Shown here piece by piece: positions 13,201 through 20,718 of a stretch of DNA of 64,000 bases. The notes under the pieces are model-generated. The model ran no database searches. It saw only the letters and a program-made list of their open reading frames with translations, and had not been told where the DNA came from. A program made the position numbers and the translations under genes. Source of the stretch: Symsagittifera roscoffensis (Eukaryota; Xenacoelomorpha; Acoela; Convolutidae); the NCBI RefSeq assembly GCF_963678635.1, contig NC_087067.1:9471716-9535715 (forward strand). Direction: 5' to 3'. Position 1 is the first letter of the stretch. Every line of letters starts with the position of its first letter.

Positions 13201-16200
13201 AGATATCGAACTTCTGAAAATTTTTGAAAGTTTCTCAATAGATATTTTAAAAAAACTTAGAAAAGAAAGAATCAAATTAATGTTTTGTTTCAAATGTTAA
13301 TAAAACTTAATCGCCCCAAGTGGGTAAAAACGAAGTGAACTTTTGATTTTAAGGGTATTCAAAAAGAAACAAGGATAGCCGGTTGTTGTGCAAGCAGTAC
13401 AGAATAATCAAACCAAACTCTTAAAAACCTACAAAAAAAGTTTTTCTTAAATTAATTGCATCTTTTTTTGTGTGCGGTTTGCTGAAAAGATCTTAACAAA
13501 AAACTAAATTTTAGGCATTTCCGATATTCACAGTTAAAAATTGCAGATATATTTTCAAAATTTATAAGTTATTGATTCCCACGAAGGCGCTAAAAACTTT
13601 GAAAACTTATTTTATTGAAATTTCCGACCTACTCATGGCTTATTTACTAATAATCTGCTCCTATCCTTCTAAAATAAGCCTGCTTGCTCGTTTTACTCGC
13701 TCGAAATTAGACAAAAAATCAGAAATTGTTTTTCTCGCCTCTCAGATAACTTTTTGGAAACTTTTAAAATGTTTTCCGAATCACGTTAAACTTTTCAAAG
13801 TGAATTTTTTAATGTCGTTCAAATCACGTTGAACATTTTAATTTTTTAAAACAATTTAACCCATAAAATTTCATATTCTGATTTTCTAACGCTTGCTATT
13901 CGTAAGCGTAACAATCACAGCAGGTTGCGCAGCCAAAATACCAAGCTCCGGCCAAAATTAAAAAAACTAAAAAGACGAAAAGAGATTTTTTGAATTTGAA
14001 ACAAACAGTGTTCACAATTTTTCATACTAATTTTTTGAACTTAATTACGGAAGGCTTTAGAGGGTGATTTAGGTTTTTAAAAACGTTTCTCGTTCGAGAG
14101 CAATCGCTCTCCAATAAAAACAAAAAAATTAACAGAAAGAAAAAATTAGGATTAAAAGCCGACAGAATTAAAGCCGACCGACCTCAGTGCCGAAAATCTA
14201 CAACGACAAAAATTACCTTGCAACTTTTAAGTGCACCCAAGGCATGTATGTAATTAATACACTACTTAAAAAGCCATTAAAACAGCGTTTATAAACTATA
14301 CTGATTACCATTTGACTGATCATTGATAAAAGTTATTTACCGGAAAAAAGTCTAGCAACCAGTTGCTTTACCCTTGCTTATCGCAAAAATAAGAAAAAAT
14401 TTGATAACTCAAAAAACTAATAAGTCGCCCAATGCAAATTAATTTAAAAATTTTTTGCTCAACAAACGGCGCAAAAAATAGAGGTCGGAGTATACTGAAA
14501 TCGGAAATCGTAAACTTAGAACAAACATTGAACAAAAACAAATTTCGACAAAGAGTCGAAGCTGTATGTCGCAAACAAAAGCAACAATACGGCAAAAAGT
14601 AGCTGTAAAAATGTTTGAACACAGAGGCTTCGCTCTGCAAACACTAGCGAATAAACGACAAAAAGCAGCTCTATAAAGTGATATCAGAAAAAGTAGAAAC
14701 AAGCCTCGAATTAGTAAAAATTCGGCTACGTCTCGGATTCTATTTGCGACCTAGAAATTATGAGTCTCACGCACTAACCACTCAGCCATGGACGCAGGAT
14801 AAATCACAAATAGTGGCCTCAAATGAAGCAGAGAACAGATGCTTTGAAATTTCATCGCAACATCGTGATTATAACAAAAGCGCCACCAAATAAGTCAATA
14901 CTTTTAATTAACCTTTTTATTTGCGAGTTAGGTTAAAAAAGGAGTTTCGTACTAATACACTTCGCTTGCAAGCTGGCAAGTGTAAATAACGAAATAAGGA
15001 GTAAAAAGGGAACAAATTAGAAAAATAAAACTTTCGATGTTTGTGATGGAATCTAACCCCGCGACCTAAAGATTAAGAGTCTCATATCACCGCACCTGCG
15101 CTTGGGTCGTTTGAAAATCACTAAACACTAGCCACCAAAATAGCAGATACAAAAGATGCTATGTCAGCAAAAATGCCCCCAAATGAGCACTATTATTAGC
15201 GAGTTGGGTTTAAAAAGAGCACTTCCTAATGTGACATTACGCTCGCAAGCTCGCATAAGTACATAGAGCAGGAATTCAAAATGCAGACAACCTCAAAATA
15301 AGCCTGTTGGTTAACGAAAGTACAGATTTGTAGAAAATCACCAATTTCAGTCGTCCTGTGAGCTAAGTTATCTTAAAGAAAAAAGTATTGTACCCGGTTT
15401 CAGTACTCTTCCTTATCGCAAGGATAAAATGGAAGTAAATAGAATATGGTAGAATCGAAACCCACTATAATGATAAGTAATAGCAAAAGTATGAGGGTAT
15501 AGCGATAAGCATATGTAACTATTAGTGTGTCATAATTGTTTTAATTATGCGACCTTTCAGAGAAAAAGCAATTTCGTCTGATAATCAATTTGAATAAGTG
15601 AATGTGTCAACTGCAATTTTTAATGAGTGCATGCTTATTGACACACACGCTAATAAACCGGCCCTCAAAAATTTAGCTGCCAATGAAAAGAAAAGGTTGA
15701 GAAACTTCAAATCACTTACTGCTTAAAGACTCGTGCAACTCCAGGGGATTAACGCAATTGTAGAAGACCTGAAGCAGAAAAAGAACTGCAAGCTAGCTTG
15801 AAACAAACGTTAGCTGAAACAATTTAATGTGCAAGATAAATCGATAATTGTCATATTTATAAGCCTAAATTAATAGTTTCATGAAAAAATGGTTTAAATG
15901 ATATGATTAAAACTTCAAAGCTAGAATAACTCAAAAATTTTACGTCCAAAAACGGCAAGATTTTCTGTCTGAATAGCAATATTATAACTTTGCATTCAAA
16001 ACACAAAAACTAACCTTTCTGAATTTGAAGCGTTCGTTGAAGTACAGTGGGAATATTGCAGGGACTGGAATGGATTGTTTATGCAGGCCAAAGACACAAA
16101 TGTCTACGAAGATATCCTCCCGATCTTTCAAAATCACACCCGGACAAGATACCTATACAACCAGGATAGCAAAATAAAACAAAGAAAACATTATTTTTAG

Positions 16201-16545
16201 TAAATTATTAAACAAAGAGGAAAAACTTAAATCAAAAAACACTTTTCGGGGTTTTTAAATTTTCTTCTAATTCTTAGAAGTGGTTCGAAAAAAAAAATAC
16301 GATTGAACGAGTTTACTTGTGAAGAAAACGTTTTACTTTTGTTTCAAAAATTTTAGGTGAAAAAATGATGGTCAGTTGAATCCAACAAGTTTCAAGTTCG
16401 ATAGAAAAATCATTCCAAGTTGTCAACCACTTTCATTACTTTGAAGTCATACATCTATTAAAATCTATACCTATACCAATAACGCTTGGAAACATACCGA
16501 GTATAATGTCAGGTCAACTGACACGGCTAAGGACTTGTTCGGCAT
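1066..16545 (-). CDS. SPATA6: SPATA6-like gene (16 coding exons, spliced)
   Basis: Spliced gene read right to left; coding exons are listed separately. In mammals SPATA6 is needed for the sperm connecting piece (head-tail coupling), and relatives occur widely in ciliated animals. What I see: an N-terminal block with VSCPGVILKDREDIF, CVFG and FPLYFNERF, then a VNP...ETVTIEVIQ segment, KDFLFPYP, and SPKVEFASVTAV. Further on come KPPFVVRKVD and a C-terminal ELERSLDRLYDRLYRL tail. All correspond in order to the SPATA6 family. The phases of all 16 exons agree and give about 979 codons plus TAA, roughly twice the vertebrate length. The excess lies in the serine/lysine-rich exons at 5.6-8.0 kb. The start is the ATG at 16545, just after a TTTCAG acceptor-like site, so the 5' UTR may be spliced. 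The family assignment is strong. Some middle exons are inferred only from splice sites and phase, and extra exons in the 8.7-11 kb intron are possible. Confidence 0.85.
1450..2140. repeat. Intronic poly-G tracts with shared flank
   Basis: Between SPATA6-like exons 16 and 15. It has a G14 run at about 1452-1465 followed by ATAATTAAAGAGATC, and a G23 run at about 1725-1747 followed after 27 bases by GGGGCGGAAATAATTAACAA. The G-run plus AT-rich TTAA plus GATC arrangement resembles the ends of the two inverted-repeat elements at 2.77 and 3.11 kb. The rest is plain AT-rich intron. Confidence 0.5.
2222..2344 (-). CDS. SPATA6: SPATA6-like exon 15
   Basis: 123 bp, phase 0 to 0, between ATGTGTAG and GTAAGT. 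Encodes ERYLKYDLLPPPPTTPYYTS and SDVILERLDRKRMLEELER. The G-run on the plus strand here is coding (four prolines), unlike the other G-runs nearby. The end is helical and leads into the coiled C-terminus. Confidence 0.8.
2774..2983. mobile_element. Poly-G inverted-repeat element, copy 1
   Basis: Bounded by a perfect 18-bp inverted repeat: CGGATCTACTTAACAATC at 2774-2791 and its reverse complement at 2966-2983. Both arms have a C/G-rich run on the inner side, up to G14 at about 2953-2966. A third internal copy of the arm (GATTGTTAAGTAGAT) follows a G10 run at about 2810-2833. There is no ORF, so it is a non-autonomous foldback/MITE-like element in an intron. Confidence 0.6.
3108..3304. mobile_element. 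Poly-C/G inverted-repeat element, copy 2
   Basis: The left arm GGATCAAGTTAACATC (3108-3123) and right arm GATGTTAAATTGGTCC (3289-3304) are inverted copies with two mismatches. The arm recurs inside as ACCAAGTTAAGATCC (about 3139-3153) and ACCAAGTTAACATC before a C17 run (about 3243-3274). The layout (arm, then C-run, with a GATTGG/CCAATC box inside) matches the element at 2774, so the two are probably relatives. Confidence 0.55.
3384..3430 (-). CDS. SPATA6: SPATA6-like exon 14
   Basis: 47 bp between TTTTTTCAG and GTAAGA. Encodes YSSAPLKKSYDDLRA and completes the split codon from exon 13; ends in phase 0. Confidence 0.7.
3557..3659 (-). CDS. SPATA6: SPATA6-like exon 13
   Basis: 103 bp after CTTGCAG, ending at a GTAAAT donor with one base left over. 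Encodes DVGSKYRDNGVKVVNFSDED, DYSDNEALELKPSR. Without splicing the frame reaches TAG at 3549, so a truncated product is possible. The downstream exons fit in frame and carry the family C-terminus, so splicing is preferred. Confidence 0.75.
3780..4205. repeat. Dispersed repeat family, copy A
   Basis: AT-rich block beginning near an AGCCGGTTACTTTGCAAGTA segment and ending near GCTCGCTAGCTTTACTC. The same landmarks in the same order occur at 13.37-13.74 kb: AGCCGGTT.., GATTCCCA, and a final GCT(C/T)GCT..TTTACTC. The copies are well diverged, implying an old repeat. Confidence 0.45.
4594..4815 (-). CDS. SPATA6: SPATA6-like exon 12
   Basis: 222 bp, phase 0 to 0, between TTCACAG and GTAAGC. Starts VDKDILKTSEP directly after the KPPFVVRK of exon 11. 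It continues with a basic run (STKKRKGTKGKRAKSS) that looks like a nuclear-localisation or nucleic-acid-binding patch, and ends in an acidic NDYDDDEY. A G9 tract lies just inside the following intron. Confidence 0.85.
5162..5258 (-). CDS. SPATA6: SPATA6-like exon 11 (SP-rich, KPPFVVRK)
   Basis: 97 bp bounded by TTTGAAG and GTAAGG. Encodes SPSPSRGLSRSKSMTNLK and CHKPPFVVRK. The KPPFV(I/V)R motif is a conserved mid-protein signature of SPATA6 and SPATA6L, normally followed by VD, which the next exon supplies. Confidence 0.88.
5630..6746 (-). CDS. SPATA6: SPATA6-like exon 10, expanded central region
   Basis: A 1117-bp open exon encoding about 370 serine-, asparagine- and lysine-rich residues, with no domain I recognise. 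It starts near ISPILGRETENWEINS and ends KFKIVKHF with two bases left over. Those two bases complete a codon with exon 11, whose product carries the family's KPPF motif, so this ORF belongs to the same gene. The 3' junction (GTTTAAAT donor) is well supported by phase. The 5' acceptor (AAACTTAG) is the best of several nearby choices. Vertebrate SPATA6 has a much shorter region here, so this is a lineage-specific expansion, probably disordered. Confidence 0.75.
7108..7263 (-). CDS. SPATA6: SPATA6-like exon 9
   Basis: 156 bp between CATCCAG and GTTTAAAT. Encodes FDSVSAMPPASAPDFEEPV, then an acidic/basic run FLKEDDDLEEREKRHPEMD. Two starting bases and one leftover base fit exons 8 and 10 exactly. 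The coding-like composition contrasts with the AT-rich flanks. Confidence 0.6.
7647..7990 (-). CDS. SPATA6: SPATA6-like exon 8, disordered linker
   Basis: 344 bp from an AAATCTAG acceptor to a GTGAAG donor. Encodes a polar stretch rich in G, N, K and S (SDPSGSNAGTNGP..., then KKKEVPSKGVKSTRFKTKNG and QTNEKKSAAIQTDL). No family motif is visible. It is placed by its open frame, composition and fitting phase with exons 7 and 9. If the donor were not used the frame would stop at a TAA at 7602, giving a shorter isoform. Confidence 0.6.
8291..8325 (-). CDS. SPATA6: SPATA6-like exon 7 (micro-exon)
   Basis: 35 bp between CTGTTTTCAG and GTAATT, starting in phase 0 and leaving two bases. Encodes EGTTGGSENRN plus two bases. 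Its length (remainder 2 on division by 3) is what the phases of exons 5 and 8 require. Confidence 0.6.
8631..8666 (-). CDS. SPATA6: SPATA6-like exon 6 (tentative)
   Basis: 36 bp, phase 0 to 0, bounded by TTTTAAG and GTAATA, encoding DCDQSFEEKATS. Supported only by splice-site-like borders, an open frame and fitting phase. Leaving it out keeps the gene in frame, so it could be skipped or not real. Confidence 0.4.
8873..9178. mobile_element. Foldback element with 17-bp tandem repeats in its arms
   Basis: The left arm (about 8900-8967) is a run of 17-bp units such as GCGACAATTCGTAACAG. The right arm (about 9080-9148) carries the reverse complement, such as TTACGAATTGTCG and CAAACTGTCGCC. Beyond the repeats the inverted similarity continues weakly (GATAAGAC..., CTATTC). 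The roughly 110-bp centre has no ORF. It sits in the intron between exons 5 and 6. Confidence 0.6.
9972..10125. repeat. Two-copy tandem duplication, about 80-bp unit
   Basis: Two adjacent similar segments share TTTGTATACAAAG-like, CTCTACAAATTTTAAAACCG and GCATT.CTCTAC landmarks about 80 bases apart. The copies are somewhat diverged and non-coding. Confidence 0.55.
10335..10380. repeat. Fragment of the dispersed repeat family
   Basis: Short match (AGGATAGCCGGTTG followed by GCA and ACTGTTC-like sequence) to the beginning of the repeat at 13.37 kb. Too short to say more. Confidence 0.3.
11077..11178 (-). CDS. SPATA6: SPATA6-like exon 5
   Basis: 102 bp, phase 0 to 0, between CCTTTTAG and GTCAGT. 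Encodes GISPKVEFASVTAVNEV and DELNDKIHMINR. The PKVEF..T.V pattern corresponds to the end of the conserved N-terminal domain of SPATA6. Confidence 0.85.
11225..11415. repeat. Short tandem repeat, about 38-bp unit
   Basis: Repeats of ATCACGGAATCCGCAGTTTT followed by GGTCATTTTTTT: two near-perfect adjacent units, then shorter degenerate copies containing GAATC(C/A)GCA. Non-coding, in the intron between exons 4 and 5. Confidence 0.55.
12447..12619 (-). CDS. SPATA6: SPATA6-like exon 4
   Basis: 173 bp between TTGTTCAG and GTAATT. Encodes ETVTIEVIQKSRF, then a stretch ending KDFLFPYPSQVPVYSG and DRELLLTKTLHFS. The RDFMFPGP-like motif and its spacing match the family's N-terminal domain. Begins with two bases completing a codon from exon 3 and ends in phase 0. 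Confidence 0.9.
13372..13740. repeat. Dispersed repeat family, copy B
   Basis: Begins near AGGATAGCCGGTTGTTGTGC and ends near TGCTCGTTTTACTCGCTCG. It is a diverged partner of the block at 3.78-4.2 kb, in the same orientation. The surrounding intron (12.6-15.7 kb) has no supported exon. Confidence 0.45.
14727..14981 (-). repeat. tRNA-derived SINE-like copy 1
   Basis: On the minus strand 14795-14727 reads like a tRNA: a GCGTCC start, a box A TGGCTGAGTGG, a CTCATAA anticodon-loop region (CAT), and a degraded box B GGTCGCAAATAGAATCC. The acceptor stem does not pair properly, so this is a tRNA-derived repeat head, not a working tRNA. A conserved TTGCGAGTTAGGTT...CGCTTGCAAGCTGG block at 14921-14981 is shared with copy 2. 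Confidence 0.55.
15043..15262 (-). repeat. tRNA-derived SINE-like copy 2
   Basis: Minus strand 15110-15043 reads CGACCCAAGCGCAGG, then GAGACTCTTAATCTTTAGG (CTT anticodon-like) and GGTCGCGGGGTTAGATTCC, a good box B. The partner block TAGCGAGTTGGGTTTAAAAA...GCTCGCAAGCTCGC lies at about 15196-15259. It has the same order and orientation as copy 1, about 315 bp away, so the pair may be a tandem duplication of one SINE-like unit. Confidence 0.55.
15720..15768 (-). CDS. SPATA6: SPATA6-like exon 3
   Basis: 49 bp between CTTCAG and GTAAGT, starting in phase 0 and leaving one base. Encodes VFYNCVNPLELHESLS, matching the VFPDAVDP-type segment that follows the FPL...F block in family members. The single leftover base joins the next exon in frame. 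Confidence 0.85.
16015..16152 (-). CDS. SPATA6: SPATA6-like exon 2, core of N-terminal domain
   Basis: 138 bp, phase 0 to 0, bounded by TATAG and GTTAGT. It encodes 46 residues including VSCPGVILKDREDIF, ICVFG, PVPAIFPLYFNERFKF. This is the most conserved block of the SPATA6 N-terminal domain and is the main basis for naming the gene. Confidence 0.92.
16498..16545 (-). CDS. SPATA6: SPATA6-like coding exon 1 (start codon)
   Basis: Sixteen codons starting MPNKSLAVSVDL and ending in phase 0 at a GTATGT donor. The ATG lies six bases after a TAATTTCAG, so this may be the first coding part of an exon with a spliced 5' UTR, or the promoter may be local. The short MP-start followed by an alternating hydrophobic strand is how SPATA6 proteins begin. 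Confidence 0.75.
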
Positions 16546-18151
16546 CCAACCTGAAATTAGGAAAAGCAAAAAATTATCTGCCCCTGTTGCATTAGCTTGA
16601 AATAATAGTTAGCAAAAGCATTGCAGAGAGGAGAAGAGAGCCACATATGAAACGAATATCGGTTGCTGCACTTCTCAGTTGCTGCATTCTGAACGTCAAA
16701 TGCAGTCCCGCTCAATTTTTTTGATTGCTCACTTAATCAGTTGACGAACATTTGAAAATGAACGTATTAAACTGAAACCTTGATGTAAAATCGACTTCTA
16801 TCTGGTAGTTCATTATAGTGAAGCAACGATATTTACAGTTACCAGAAACCATTGTATTGACCTTAGATTATCACCGGCTTAGGCTTAGGCTGATGCTCAG
16901 ACTTTGAATTACAATTTCAGTCATCAATTTTTTCTGTTAACTGAAGTGAGGATGAGCAAGCTTCGATGAAACTGAACAGAACGAGCAATTGCGCAAATTC
17001 GAATGAAACGTTGCCATTCCTTTTTTATTACTCATCATCTGCAGTTTTTTTCGAATCTTTTCAATTAAACATGATAAATCAATTTTATTAGAATCTGGTA
17101 TGTCGTATGTGCTATCACTTAGGTTAATTTTCATTTGTTAAGAATTAAATTTCTTGAGTTGAAGGATCTCTGAAAGCAATGCAGATATCGAAACACCTTA
17201 GTTTAAAAGACCCGTACCAAGAGAATCAACTGAAAAAAAAAATTTGTTTAAAGGTGAAGTAAGCAAAAGGGATTGCGAAAACATTAGCGACAAAACAAAG
17301 GCCTAAGAGCCACGATGTTACGAAAAAAGTAATTTTCCAAAAATTTCGAAGATAATAAAAAATCCAACAAATTGACTGGTCACAGTTGGAATTGTAATAT
17401 GAATCTCCTAGGCAGATAATTCCAGAAAATTAGAAACTTTCTGTCTATAAAAATATTTTCCTAACACGAACAACGAATTCAAACAAAACTTCCCGCTTTT
17501 TGAATTTACATTCAAACGCTAAAAACTTTAAGACTCAGGTGGTTCAACGTTTTGATTTTCAAGAGTCTAGCGAGTCAAGCAATTTTACAAGAAAAAACGT
17601 CATTTTCTTAGTCCCTTCAATTGCACAAGATATCGTCTTTGGAAAATTCAAAAACTTTATTTATCAACTTAGAAAGTTATTATCAGGTGAAACGTTAAAT
17701 CAGAAACAGAATGTTGGAGCGGAATTTAATATGAATTTCGGCCCATGCACATGCAAGCAAAAATAACACTCCCATGAATTTACACAGCAATTCAAAAAAA
17801 AATTTACACCATCACCGGTTGGCAGAATCTCTAGAAAAATGGGAAAGTACAAACAGAAAAAATGGAAAGTAAGAAGCGTCTGTCTCGTCAGATCTCAGAT
17901 TCAGGCGTTTTGTTTTGATGAAAACAACATTAAAATTTGAAAAAAAAATTAAAGTTTTTTAAACATGACTGCGGTATTCCATACAAATTTTTCAAACGAA
18001 ACAATGTTATTAGGAAAAGACTAAAATAAGTTTCTCTTTGGTTTCTTGTTAATGCTTTTGCCTTCTGATTTCTATATTTTAATGTAAACATCTATTTTTT
18101 TCTCAAGTAAATGTCCGGGCGAAGGCTTCCCCCCACGAGTAAAACCGAGTC
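16546..18151. other. Intergenic region upstream of the SPATA6-like gene
   Basis: AT-rich sequence that should contain the promoter and possible 5' UTR exons of the minus-strand gene. An open frame of 88 codons at 17500-17766 on the plus strand has no recognisable content. No confident feature. Confidence 0.4.
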
Positions 18152-18587
18152 ATGTGTCAACAACAACTGACGGAATCTCAGCTACCAATTACTCATGAAG
18201 TGCTGATTGGAACGGAGACAAAATTTAGAAATGCCCTAGCAGCAAACAAATCGGCGGAAGAAACAAAACAAATCCAAATAATCAAAATGATCCCCCCCAT
18301 TCTCGAGAGAAATTGTCAAGTCAGCTTAAAATCTGGCGTAGGCATATCGAAGTTGTGCTTCCGATATACTGAAACAATTCCCCACAACAATGCTACAGAA
18401 GATGACAATCTCAAAAACAATAACTGTGACAAAAGACGACCGCAAACTTCATACCCCCGAAGCAGATCAATTTATAGCCAGCATCAAAAGCGAAGGAATC
18501 TTTCTACTTAACAGGACGGTATTTCCCATGGGATGCTTTCCAAGGTCTCATAGACCCAAGAACATTTACCCTAAACTAGCCAAAACC
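18152..18587 (+). pseudogene. Left half of an ORF split by the retrotransposon
   Basis: Open frame beginning with ATG at 18152 (MCQQQLTESQLPITHEVLIG...). Around 18340-18350 the protein-like reading moves to the next frame, open from 18342, which contains KTITVTKDDRKLHTPEADQF and SEGIFLLNRTVFPMGCFP. That second frame runs without a stop up to the retrotransposon edge at 18587. I do not recognise the family. Together with 40277-40475 it looks like one coding sequence, perhaps already decayed (frame change) or intron-containing, interrupted by the insertion. Confidence 0.45.
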
Positions 18588-19882
18588 GTTTTTTCGGTTA
18601 TTTTTTATGTTTTTTGTTTTTCTTGGGTACTATACTACTTTTTGTTTGGTTTTACTTATATCTTTAAGTGTTTTTGGTCACCAACCACTCAGGGGACGAG
18701 GAGACGGCCGATCCCCCCACCCTTCCTAGTTCGTGAATTTTCGGCCTTAACTAGGTTAAAAAACTATTCACGGCAATCCAGAAGGCCTCCGCGTTCCGAA
18801 CTACCCTTCCGCCCCGGCGGTTTAGGCCTATTAAGGGCGTTAATGTGAGCATCCGCTCGGCGCGGAGTGCTCGTTAACGGTTCCGCCGGTCATGATGTTA
18901 TAAAAGAATAACACCCAGGAGCGCCATAAAAACATACATGTAACATTCGCCCGGAAGATACATATCGACGGATAACAAAACTAAGTCTTAAGACGACTGG
19001 CTAGCGTCTAAACAGAGCTTTGCATGTTTTTCACCGTCTCTACCAAGCCAGTACTTTTCGGTGGTCTTTTCTAACATCGGGTCGACAAAAACGTTACTGT
19101 TCTCCGGCTTCGACCAGAACGCTCAAATTAACTGAATTACATGCAAAAATAGTGAGCTCATGGCTGGGTCTCAGTATCCCCAGACCACGAGGTCACTCCT
19201 AAAAACAGGGCTACTACTTATTATATTACTATTGTTTTTGTTCAGTAGATAAAAATCATCATCTCCATCGAAGATGGATCAACCCTTCCCCCCCCCCCCC
19301 CCCCAACTCTTAGCACCTCATCCTTGTCAAAACTAATCCAAATATCAATTAAATTCAAGTCAGGACATGACAGGATGCTAAAAGTTCATATGAGTCAATA
19401 AAAGTTTTCCGTCCCGAGACCCTTCCGGATTCTTGAATCCGGTGAATCAAGCTCCTTAAGTTCGATTTCACGACAACACGGAAGGCTGGTTTCTTACCCT
19501 TCACCGTTGTTCGCAACGGCCTTGCAACTATTGTAGCAGCACAATAGTTGCAACTCGGAACGTTCTCTGCAATCTGCTGCTGTTTTTCTTCAATTTCGAC
19601 TTCTTCAATTTCGATAAAGTTGTTCTCGTCAGCGCAACTAATGTTGTTGTTGTGTTTTCTCTCGTTTTTTGTTAAAATGGCCGTTTCAGCATTTCTCAGA
19701 AATGTGACGTCATCATTCGAATTTTTGAAATTTTAAAATACTAGAATATTCCAGCCTTCACCGTTTGGCTAAACGTTCCAATAACGCCCTTAGTTCTTAA
19801 AAACCACCAATCCGGAAGGCTTACTGCTAAAATTCCGAATTCTGCAGAGATTGCATTTTTCACATTCTGGTCGAATGTCACA
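18588..19882 (-). repeat. 3' LTR of the retrotransposon
   Basis: Repeats 38985-40276 almost exactly. Differences seen: poly-C 17 versus 14, GTGAATTTTC versus GTGAACTTTC, and GAAATTTTAAAA versus GAAATTATAAAA. On the element's strand it starts TGTGACATTCG at 19882, next to a purine-rich GGGGAGTA that can serve as the polypurine tract. It contains one copy of the GACCCTTCCGGATTC motif also frequent in the leader. Confidence 0.9.
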
Positions 19883-20718
19883 TACTCCCCGGACAGTCCC
19901 GTCGATGTCCTCATTGAATCGCGCAATGTTCTAAATGGTTACAGTGTCATCGAACAGAATTTACAAAATGCACGAAATTTCTTTTATCTACGTCACATCG
20001 ACTCACTGCAGAATATAAATGGCATCATACTACATCACTATAGCCTTCAAATTCCTTCATTAATCTGCACATTGAGGATATGACTTAAGATAAAACATTT
20101 TTTCTGACTTCCAGTGTCAATGTCCCGATTAGAACTTTTTCTCCTAGATTTAAAAGGTGTTGGCTTGCAGGACAGTCCTGCCAACCAAAAAGCTAAAATT
20201 ATCCTACTATGCTCCTTCCCTTCGGAAATCTTGCTTGTTTATTGTCCTGAATATTAAAACTAAGAAACTTTGTGGTTAGAAAGAACAATGAAACAATCTC
20301 CCTCTTCGAGAGATTACTCAAGCCTTCCACATCACCACAAAGTGATCAGTCTTCCTAAGTGATTAAAAACAATCATGCAGGCTGGAATATTTAAATATAC
20401 TCTTCCCTCAAGCCTTTCTAAATAAATAATAAGTGAGTGTCTCTAAAGCCACTTCAACTAAAATCAAAATGCAACAATTTCAAAACTCAACTAAATGTTT
20501 CAGTTTTCAATTACAACTTGGTTGCTTGGTTTCTCACTTGAGTTTTTCACACACATAAAACAATTCTGAGTTTTAAGTTTTTCTTCATCACTCCTTTGTT
20601 CTCTTCTTTTTTCGTCGTTTAGAAGTTCTAAAACTTCTAAATTCTTCTAATTTTCTTTCTTGCTGCCTCTTGTTTTCTCGACCATTCGTCAATGCTCCAT
20701 TTCCTCCTCCTGTGACAC
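19883..20718 (-). other. Retrotransposon 3' non-coding region with polypurine tract
   Basis: About 835 bp between the last ORF and the 3' LTR. The junction on the element's strand reads TGTCCGGGGAGTA then TGTGACA, so the purine run GGGGAG is the candidate primer for plus-strand DNA. No other feature is evident in this AT-rich stretch. Confidence 0.6.

Noticed and set aside
17500-17766. 88-codon plus-strand frame considered as an upstream exon of the split ORF.
   Set aside because: No splice sites of compatible phase or recognisable content could be found.
18588-18848. Plus-strand open frame at the left LTR edge and its duplicate at 38.98 kb.
   Set aside because: It lies wholly in the LTR on the strand opposite to the element's genes and is repeated only because the LTR is.
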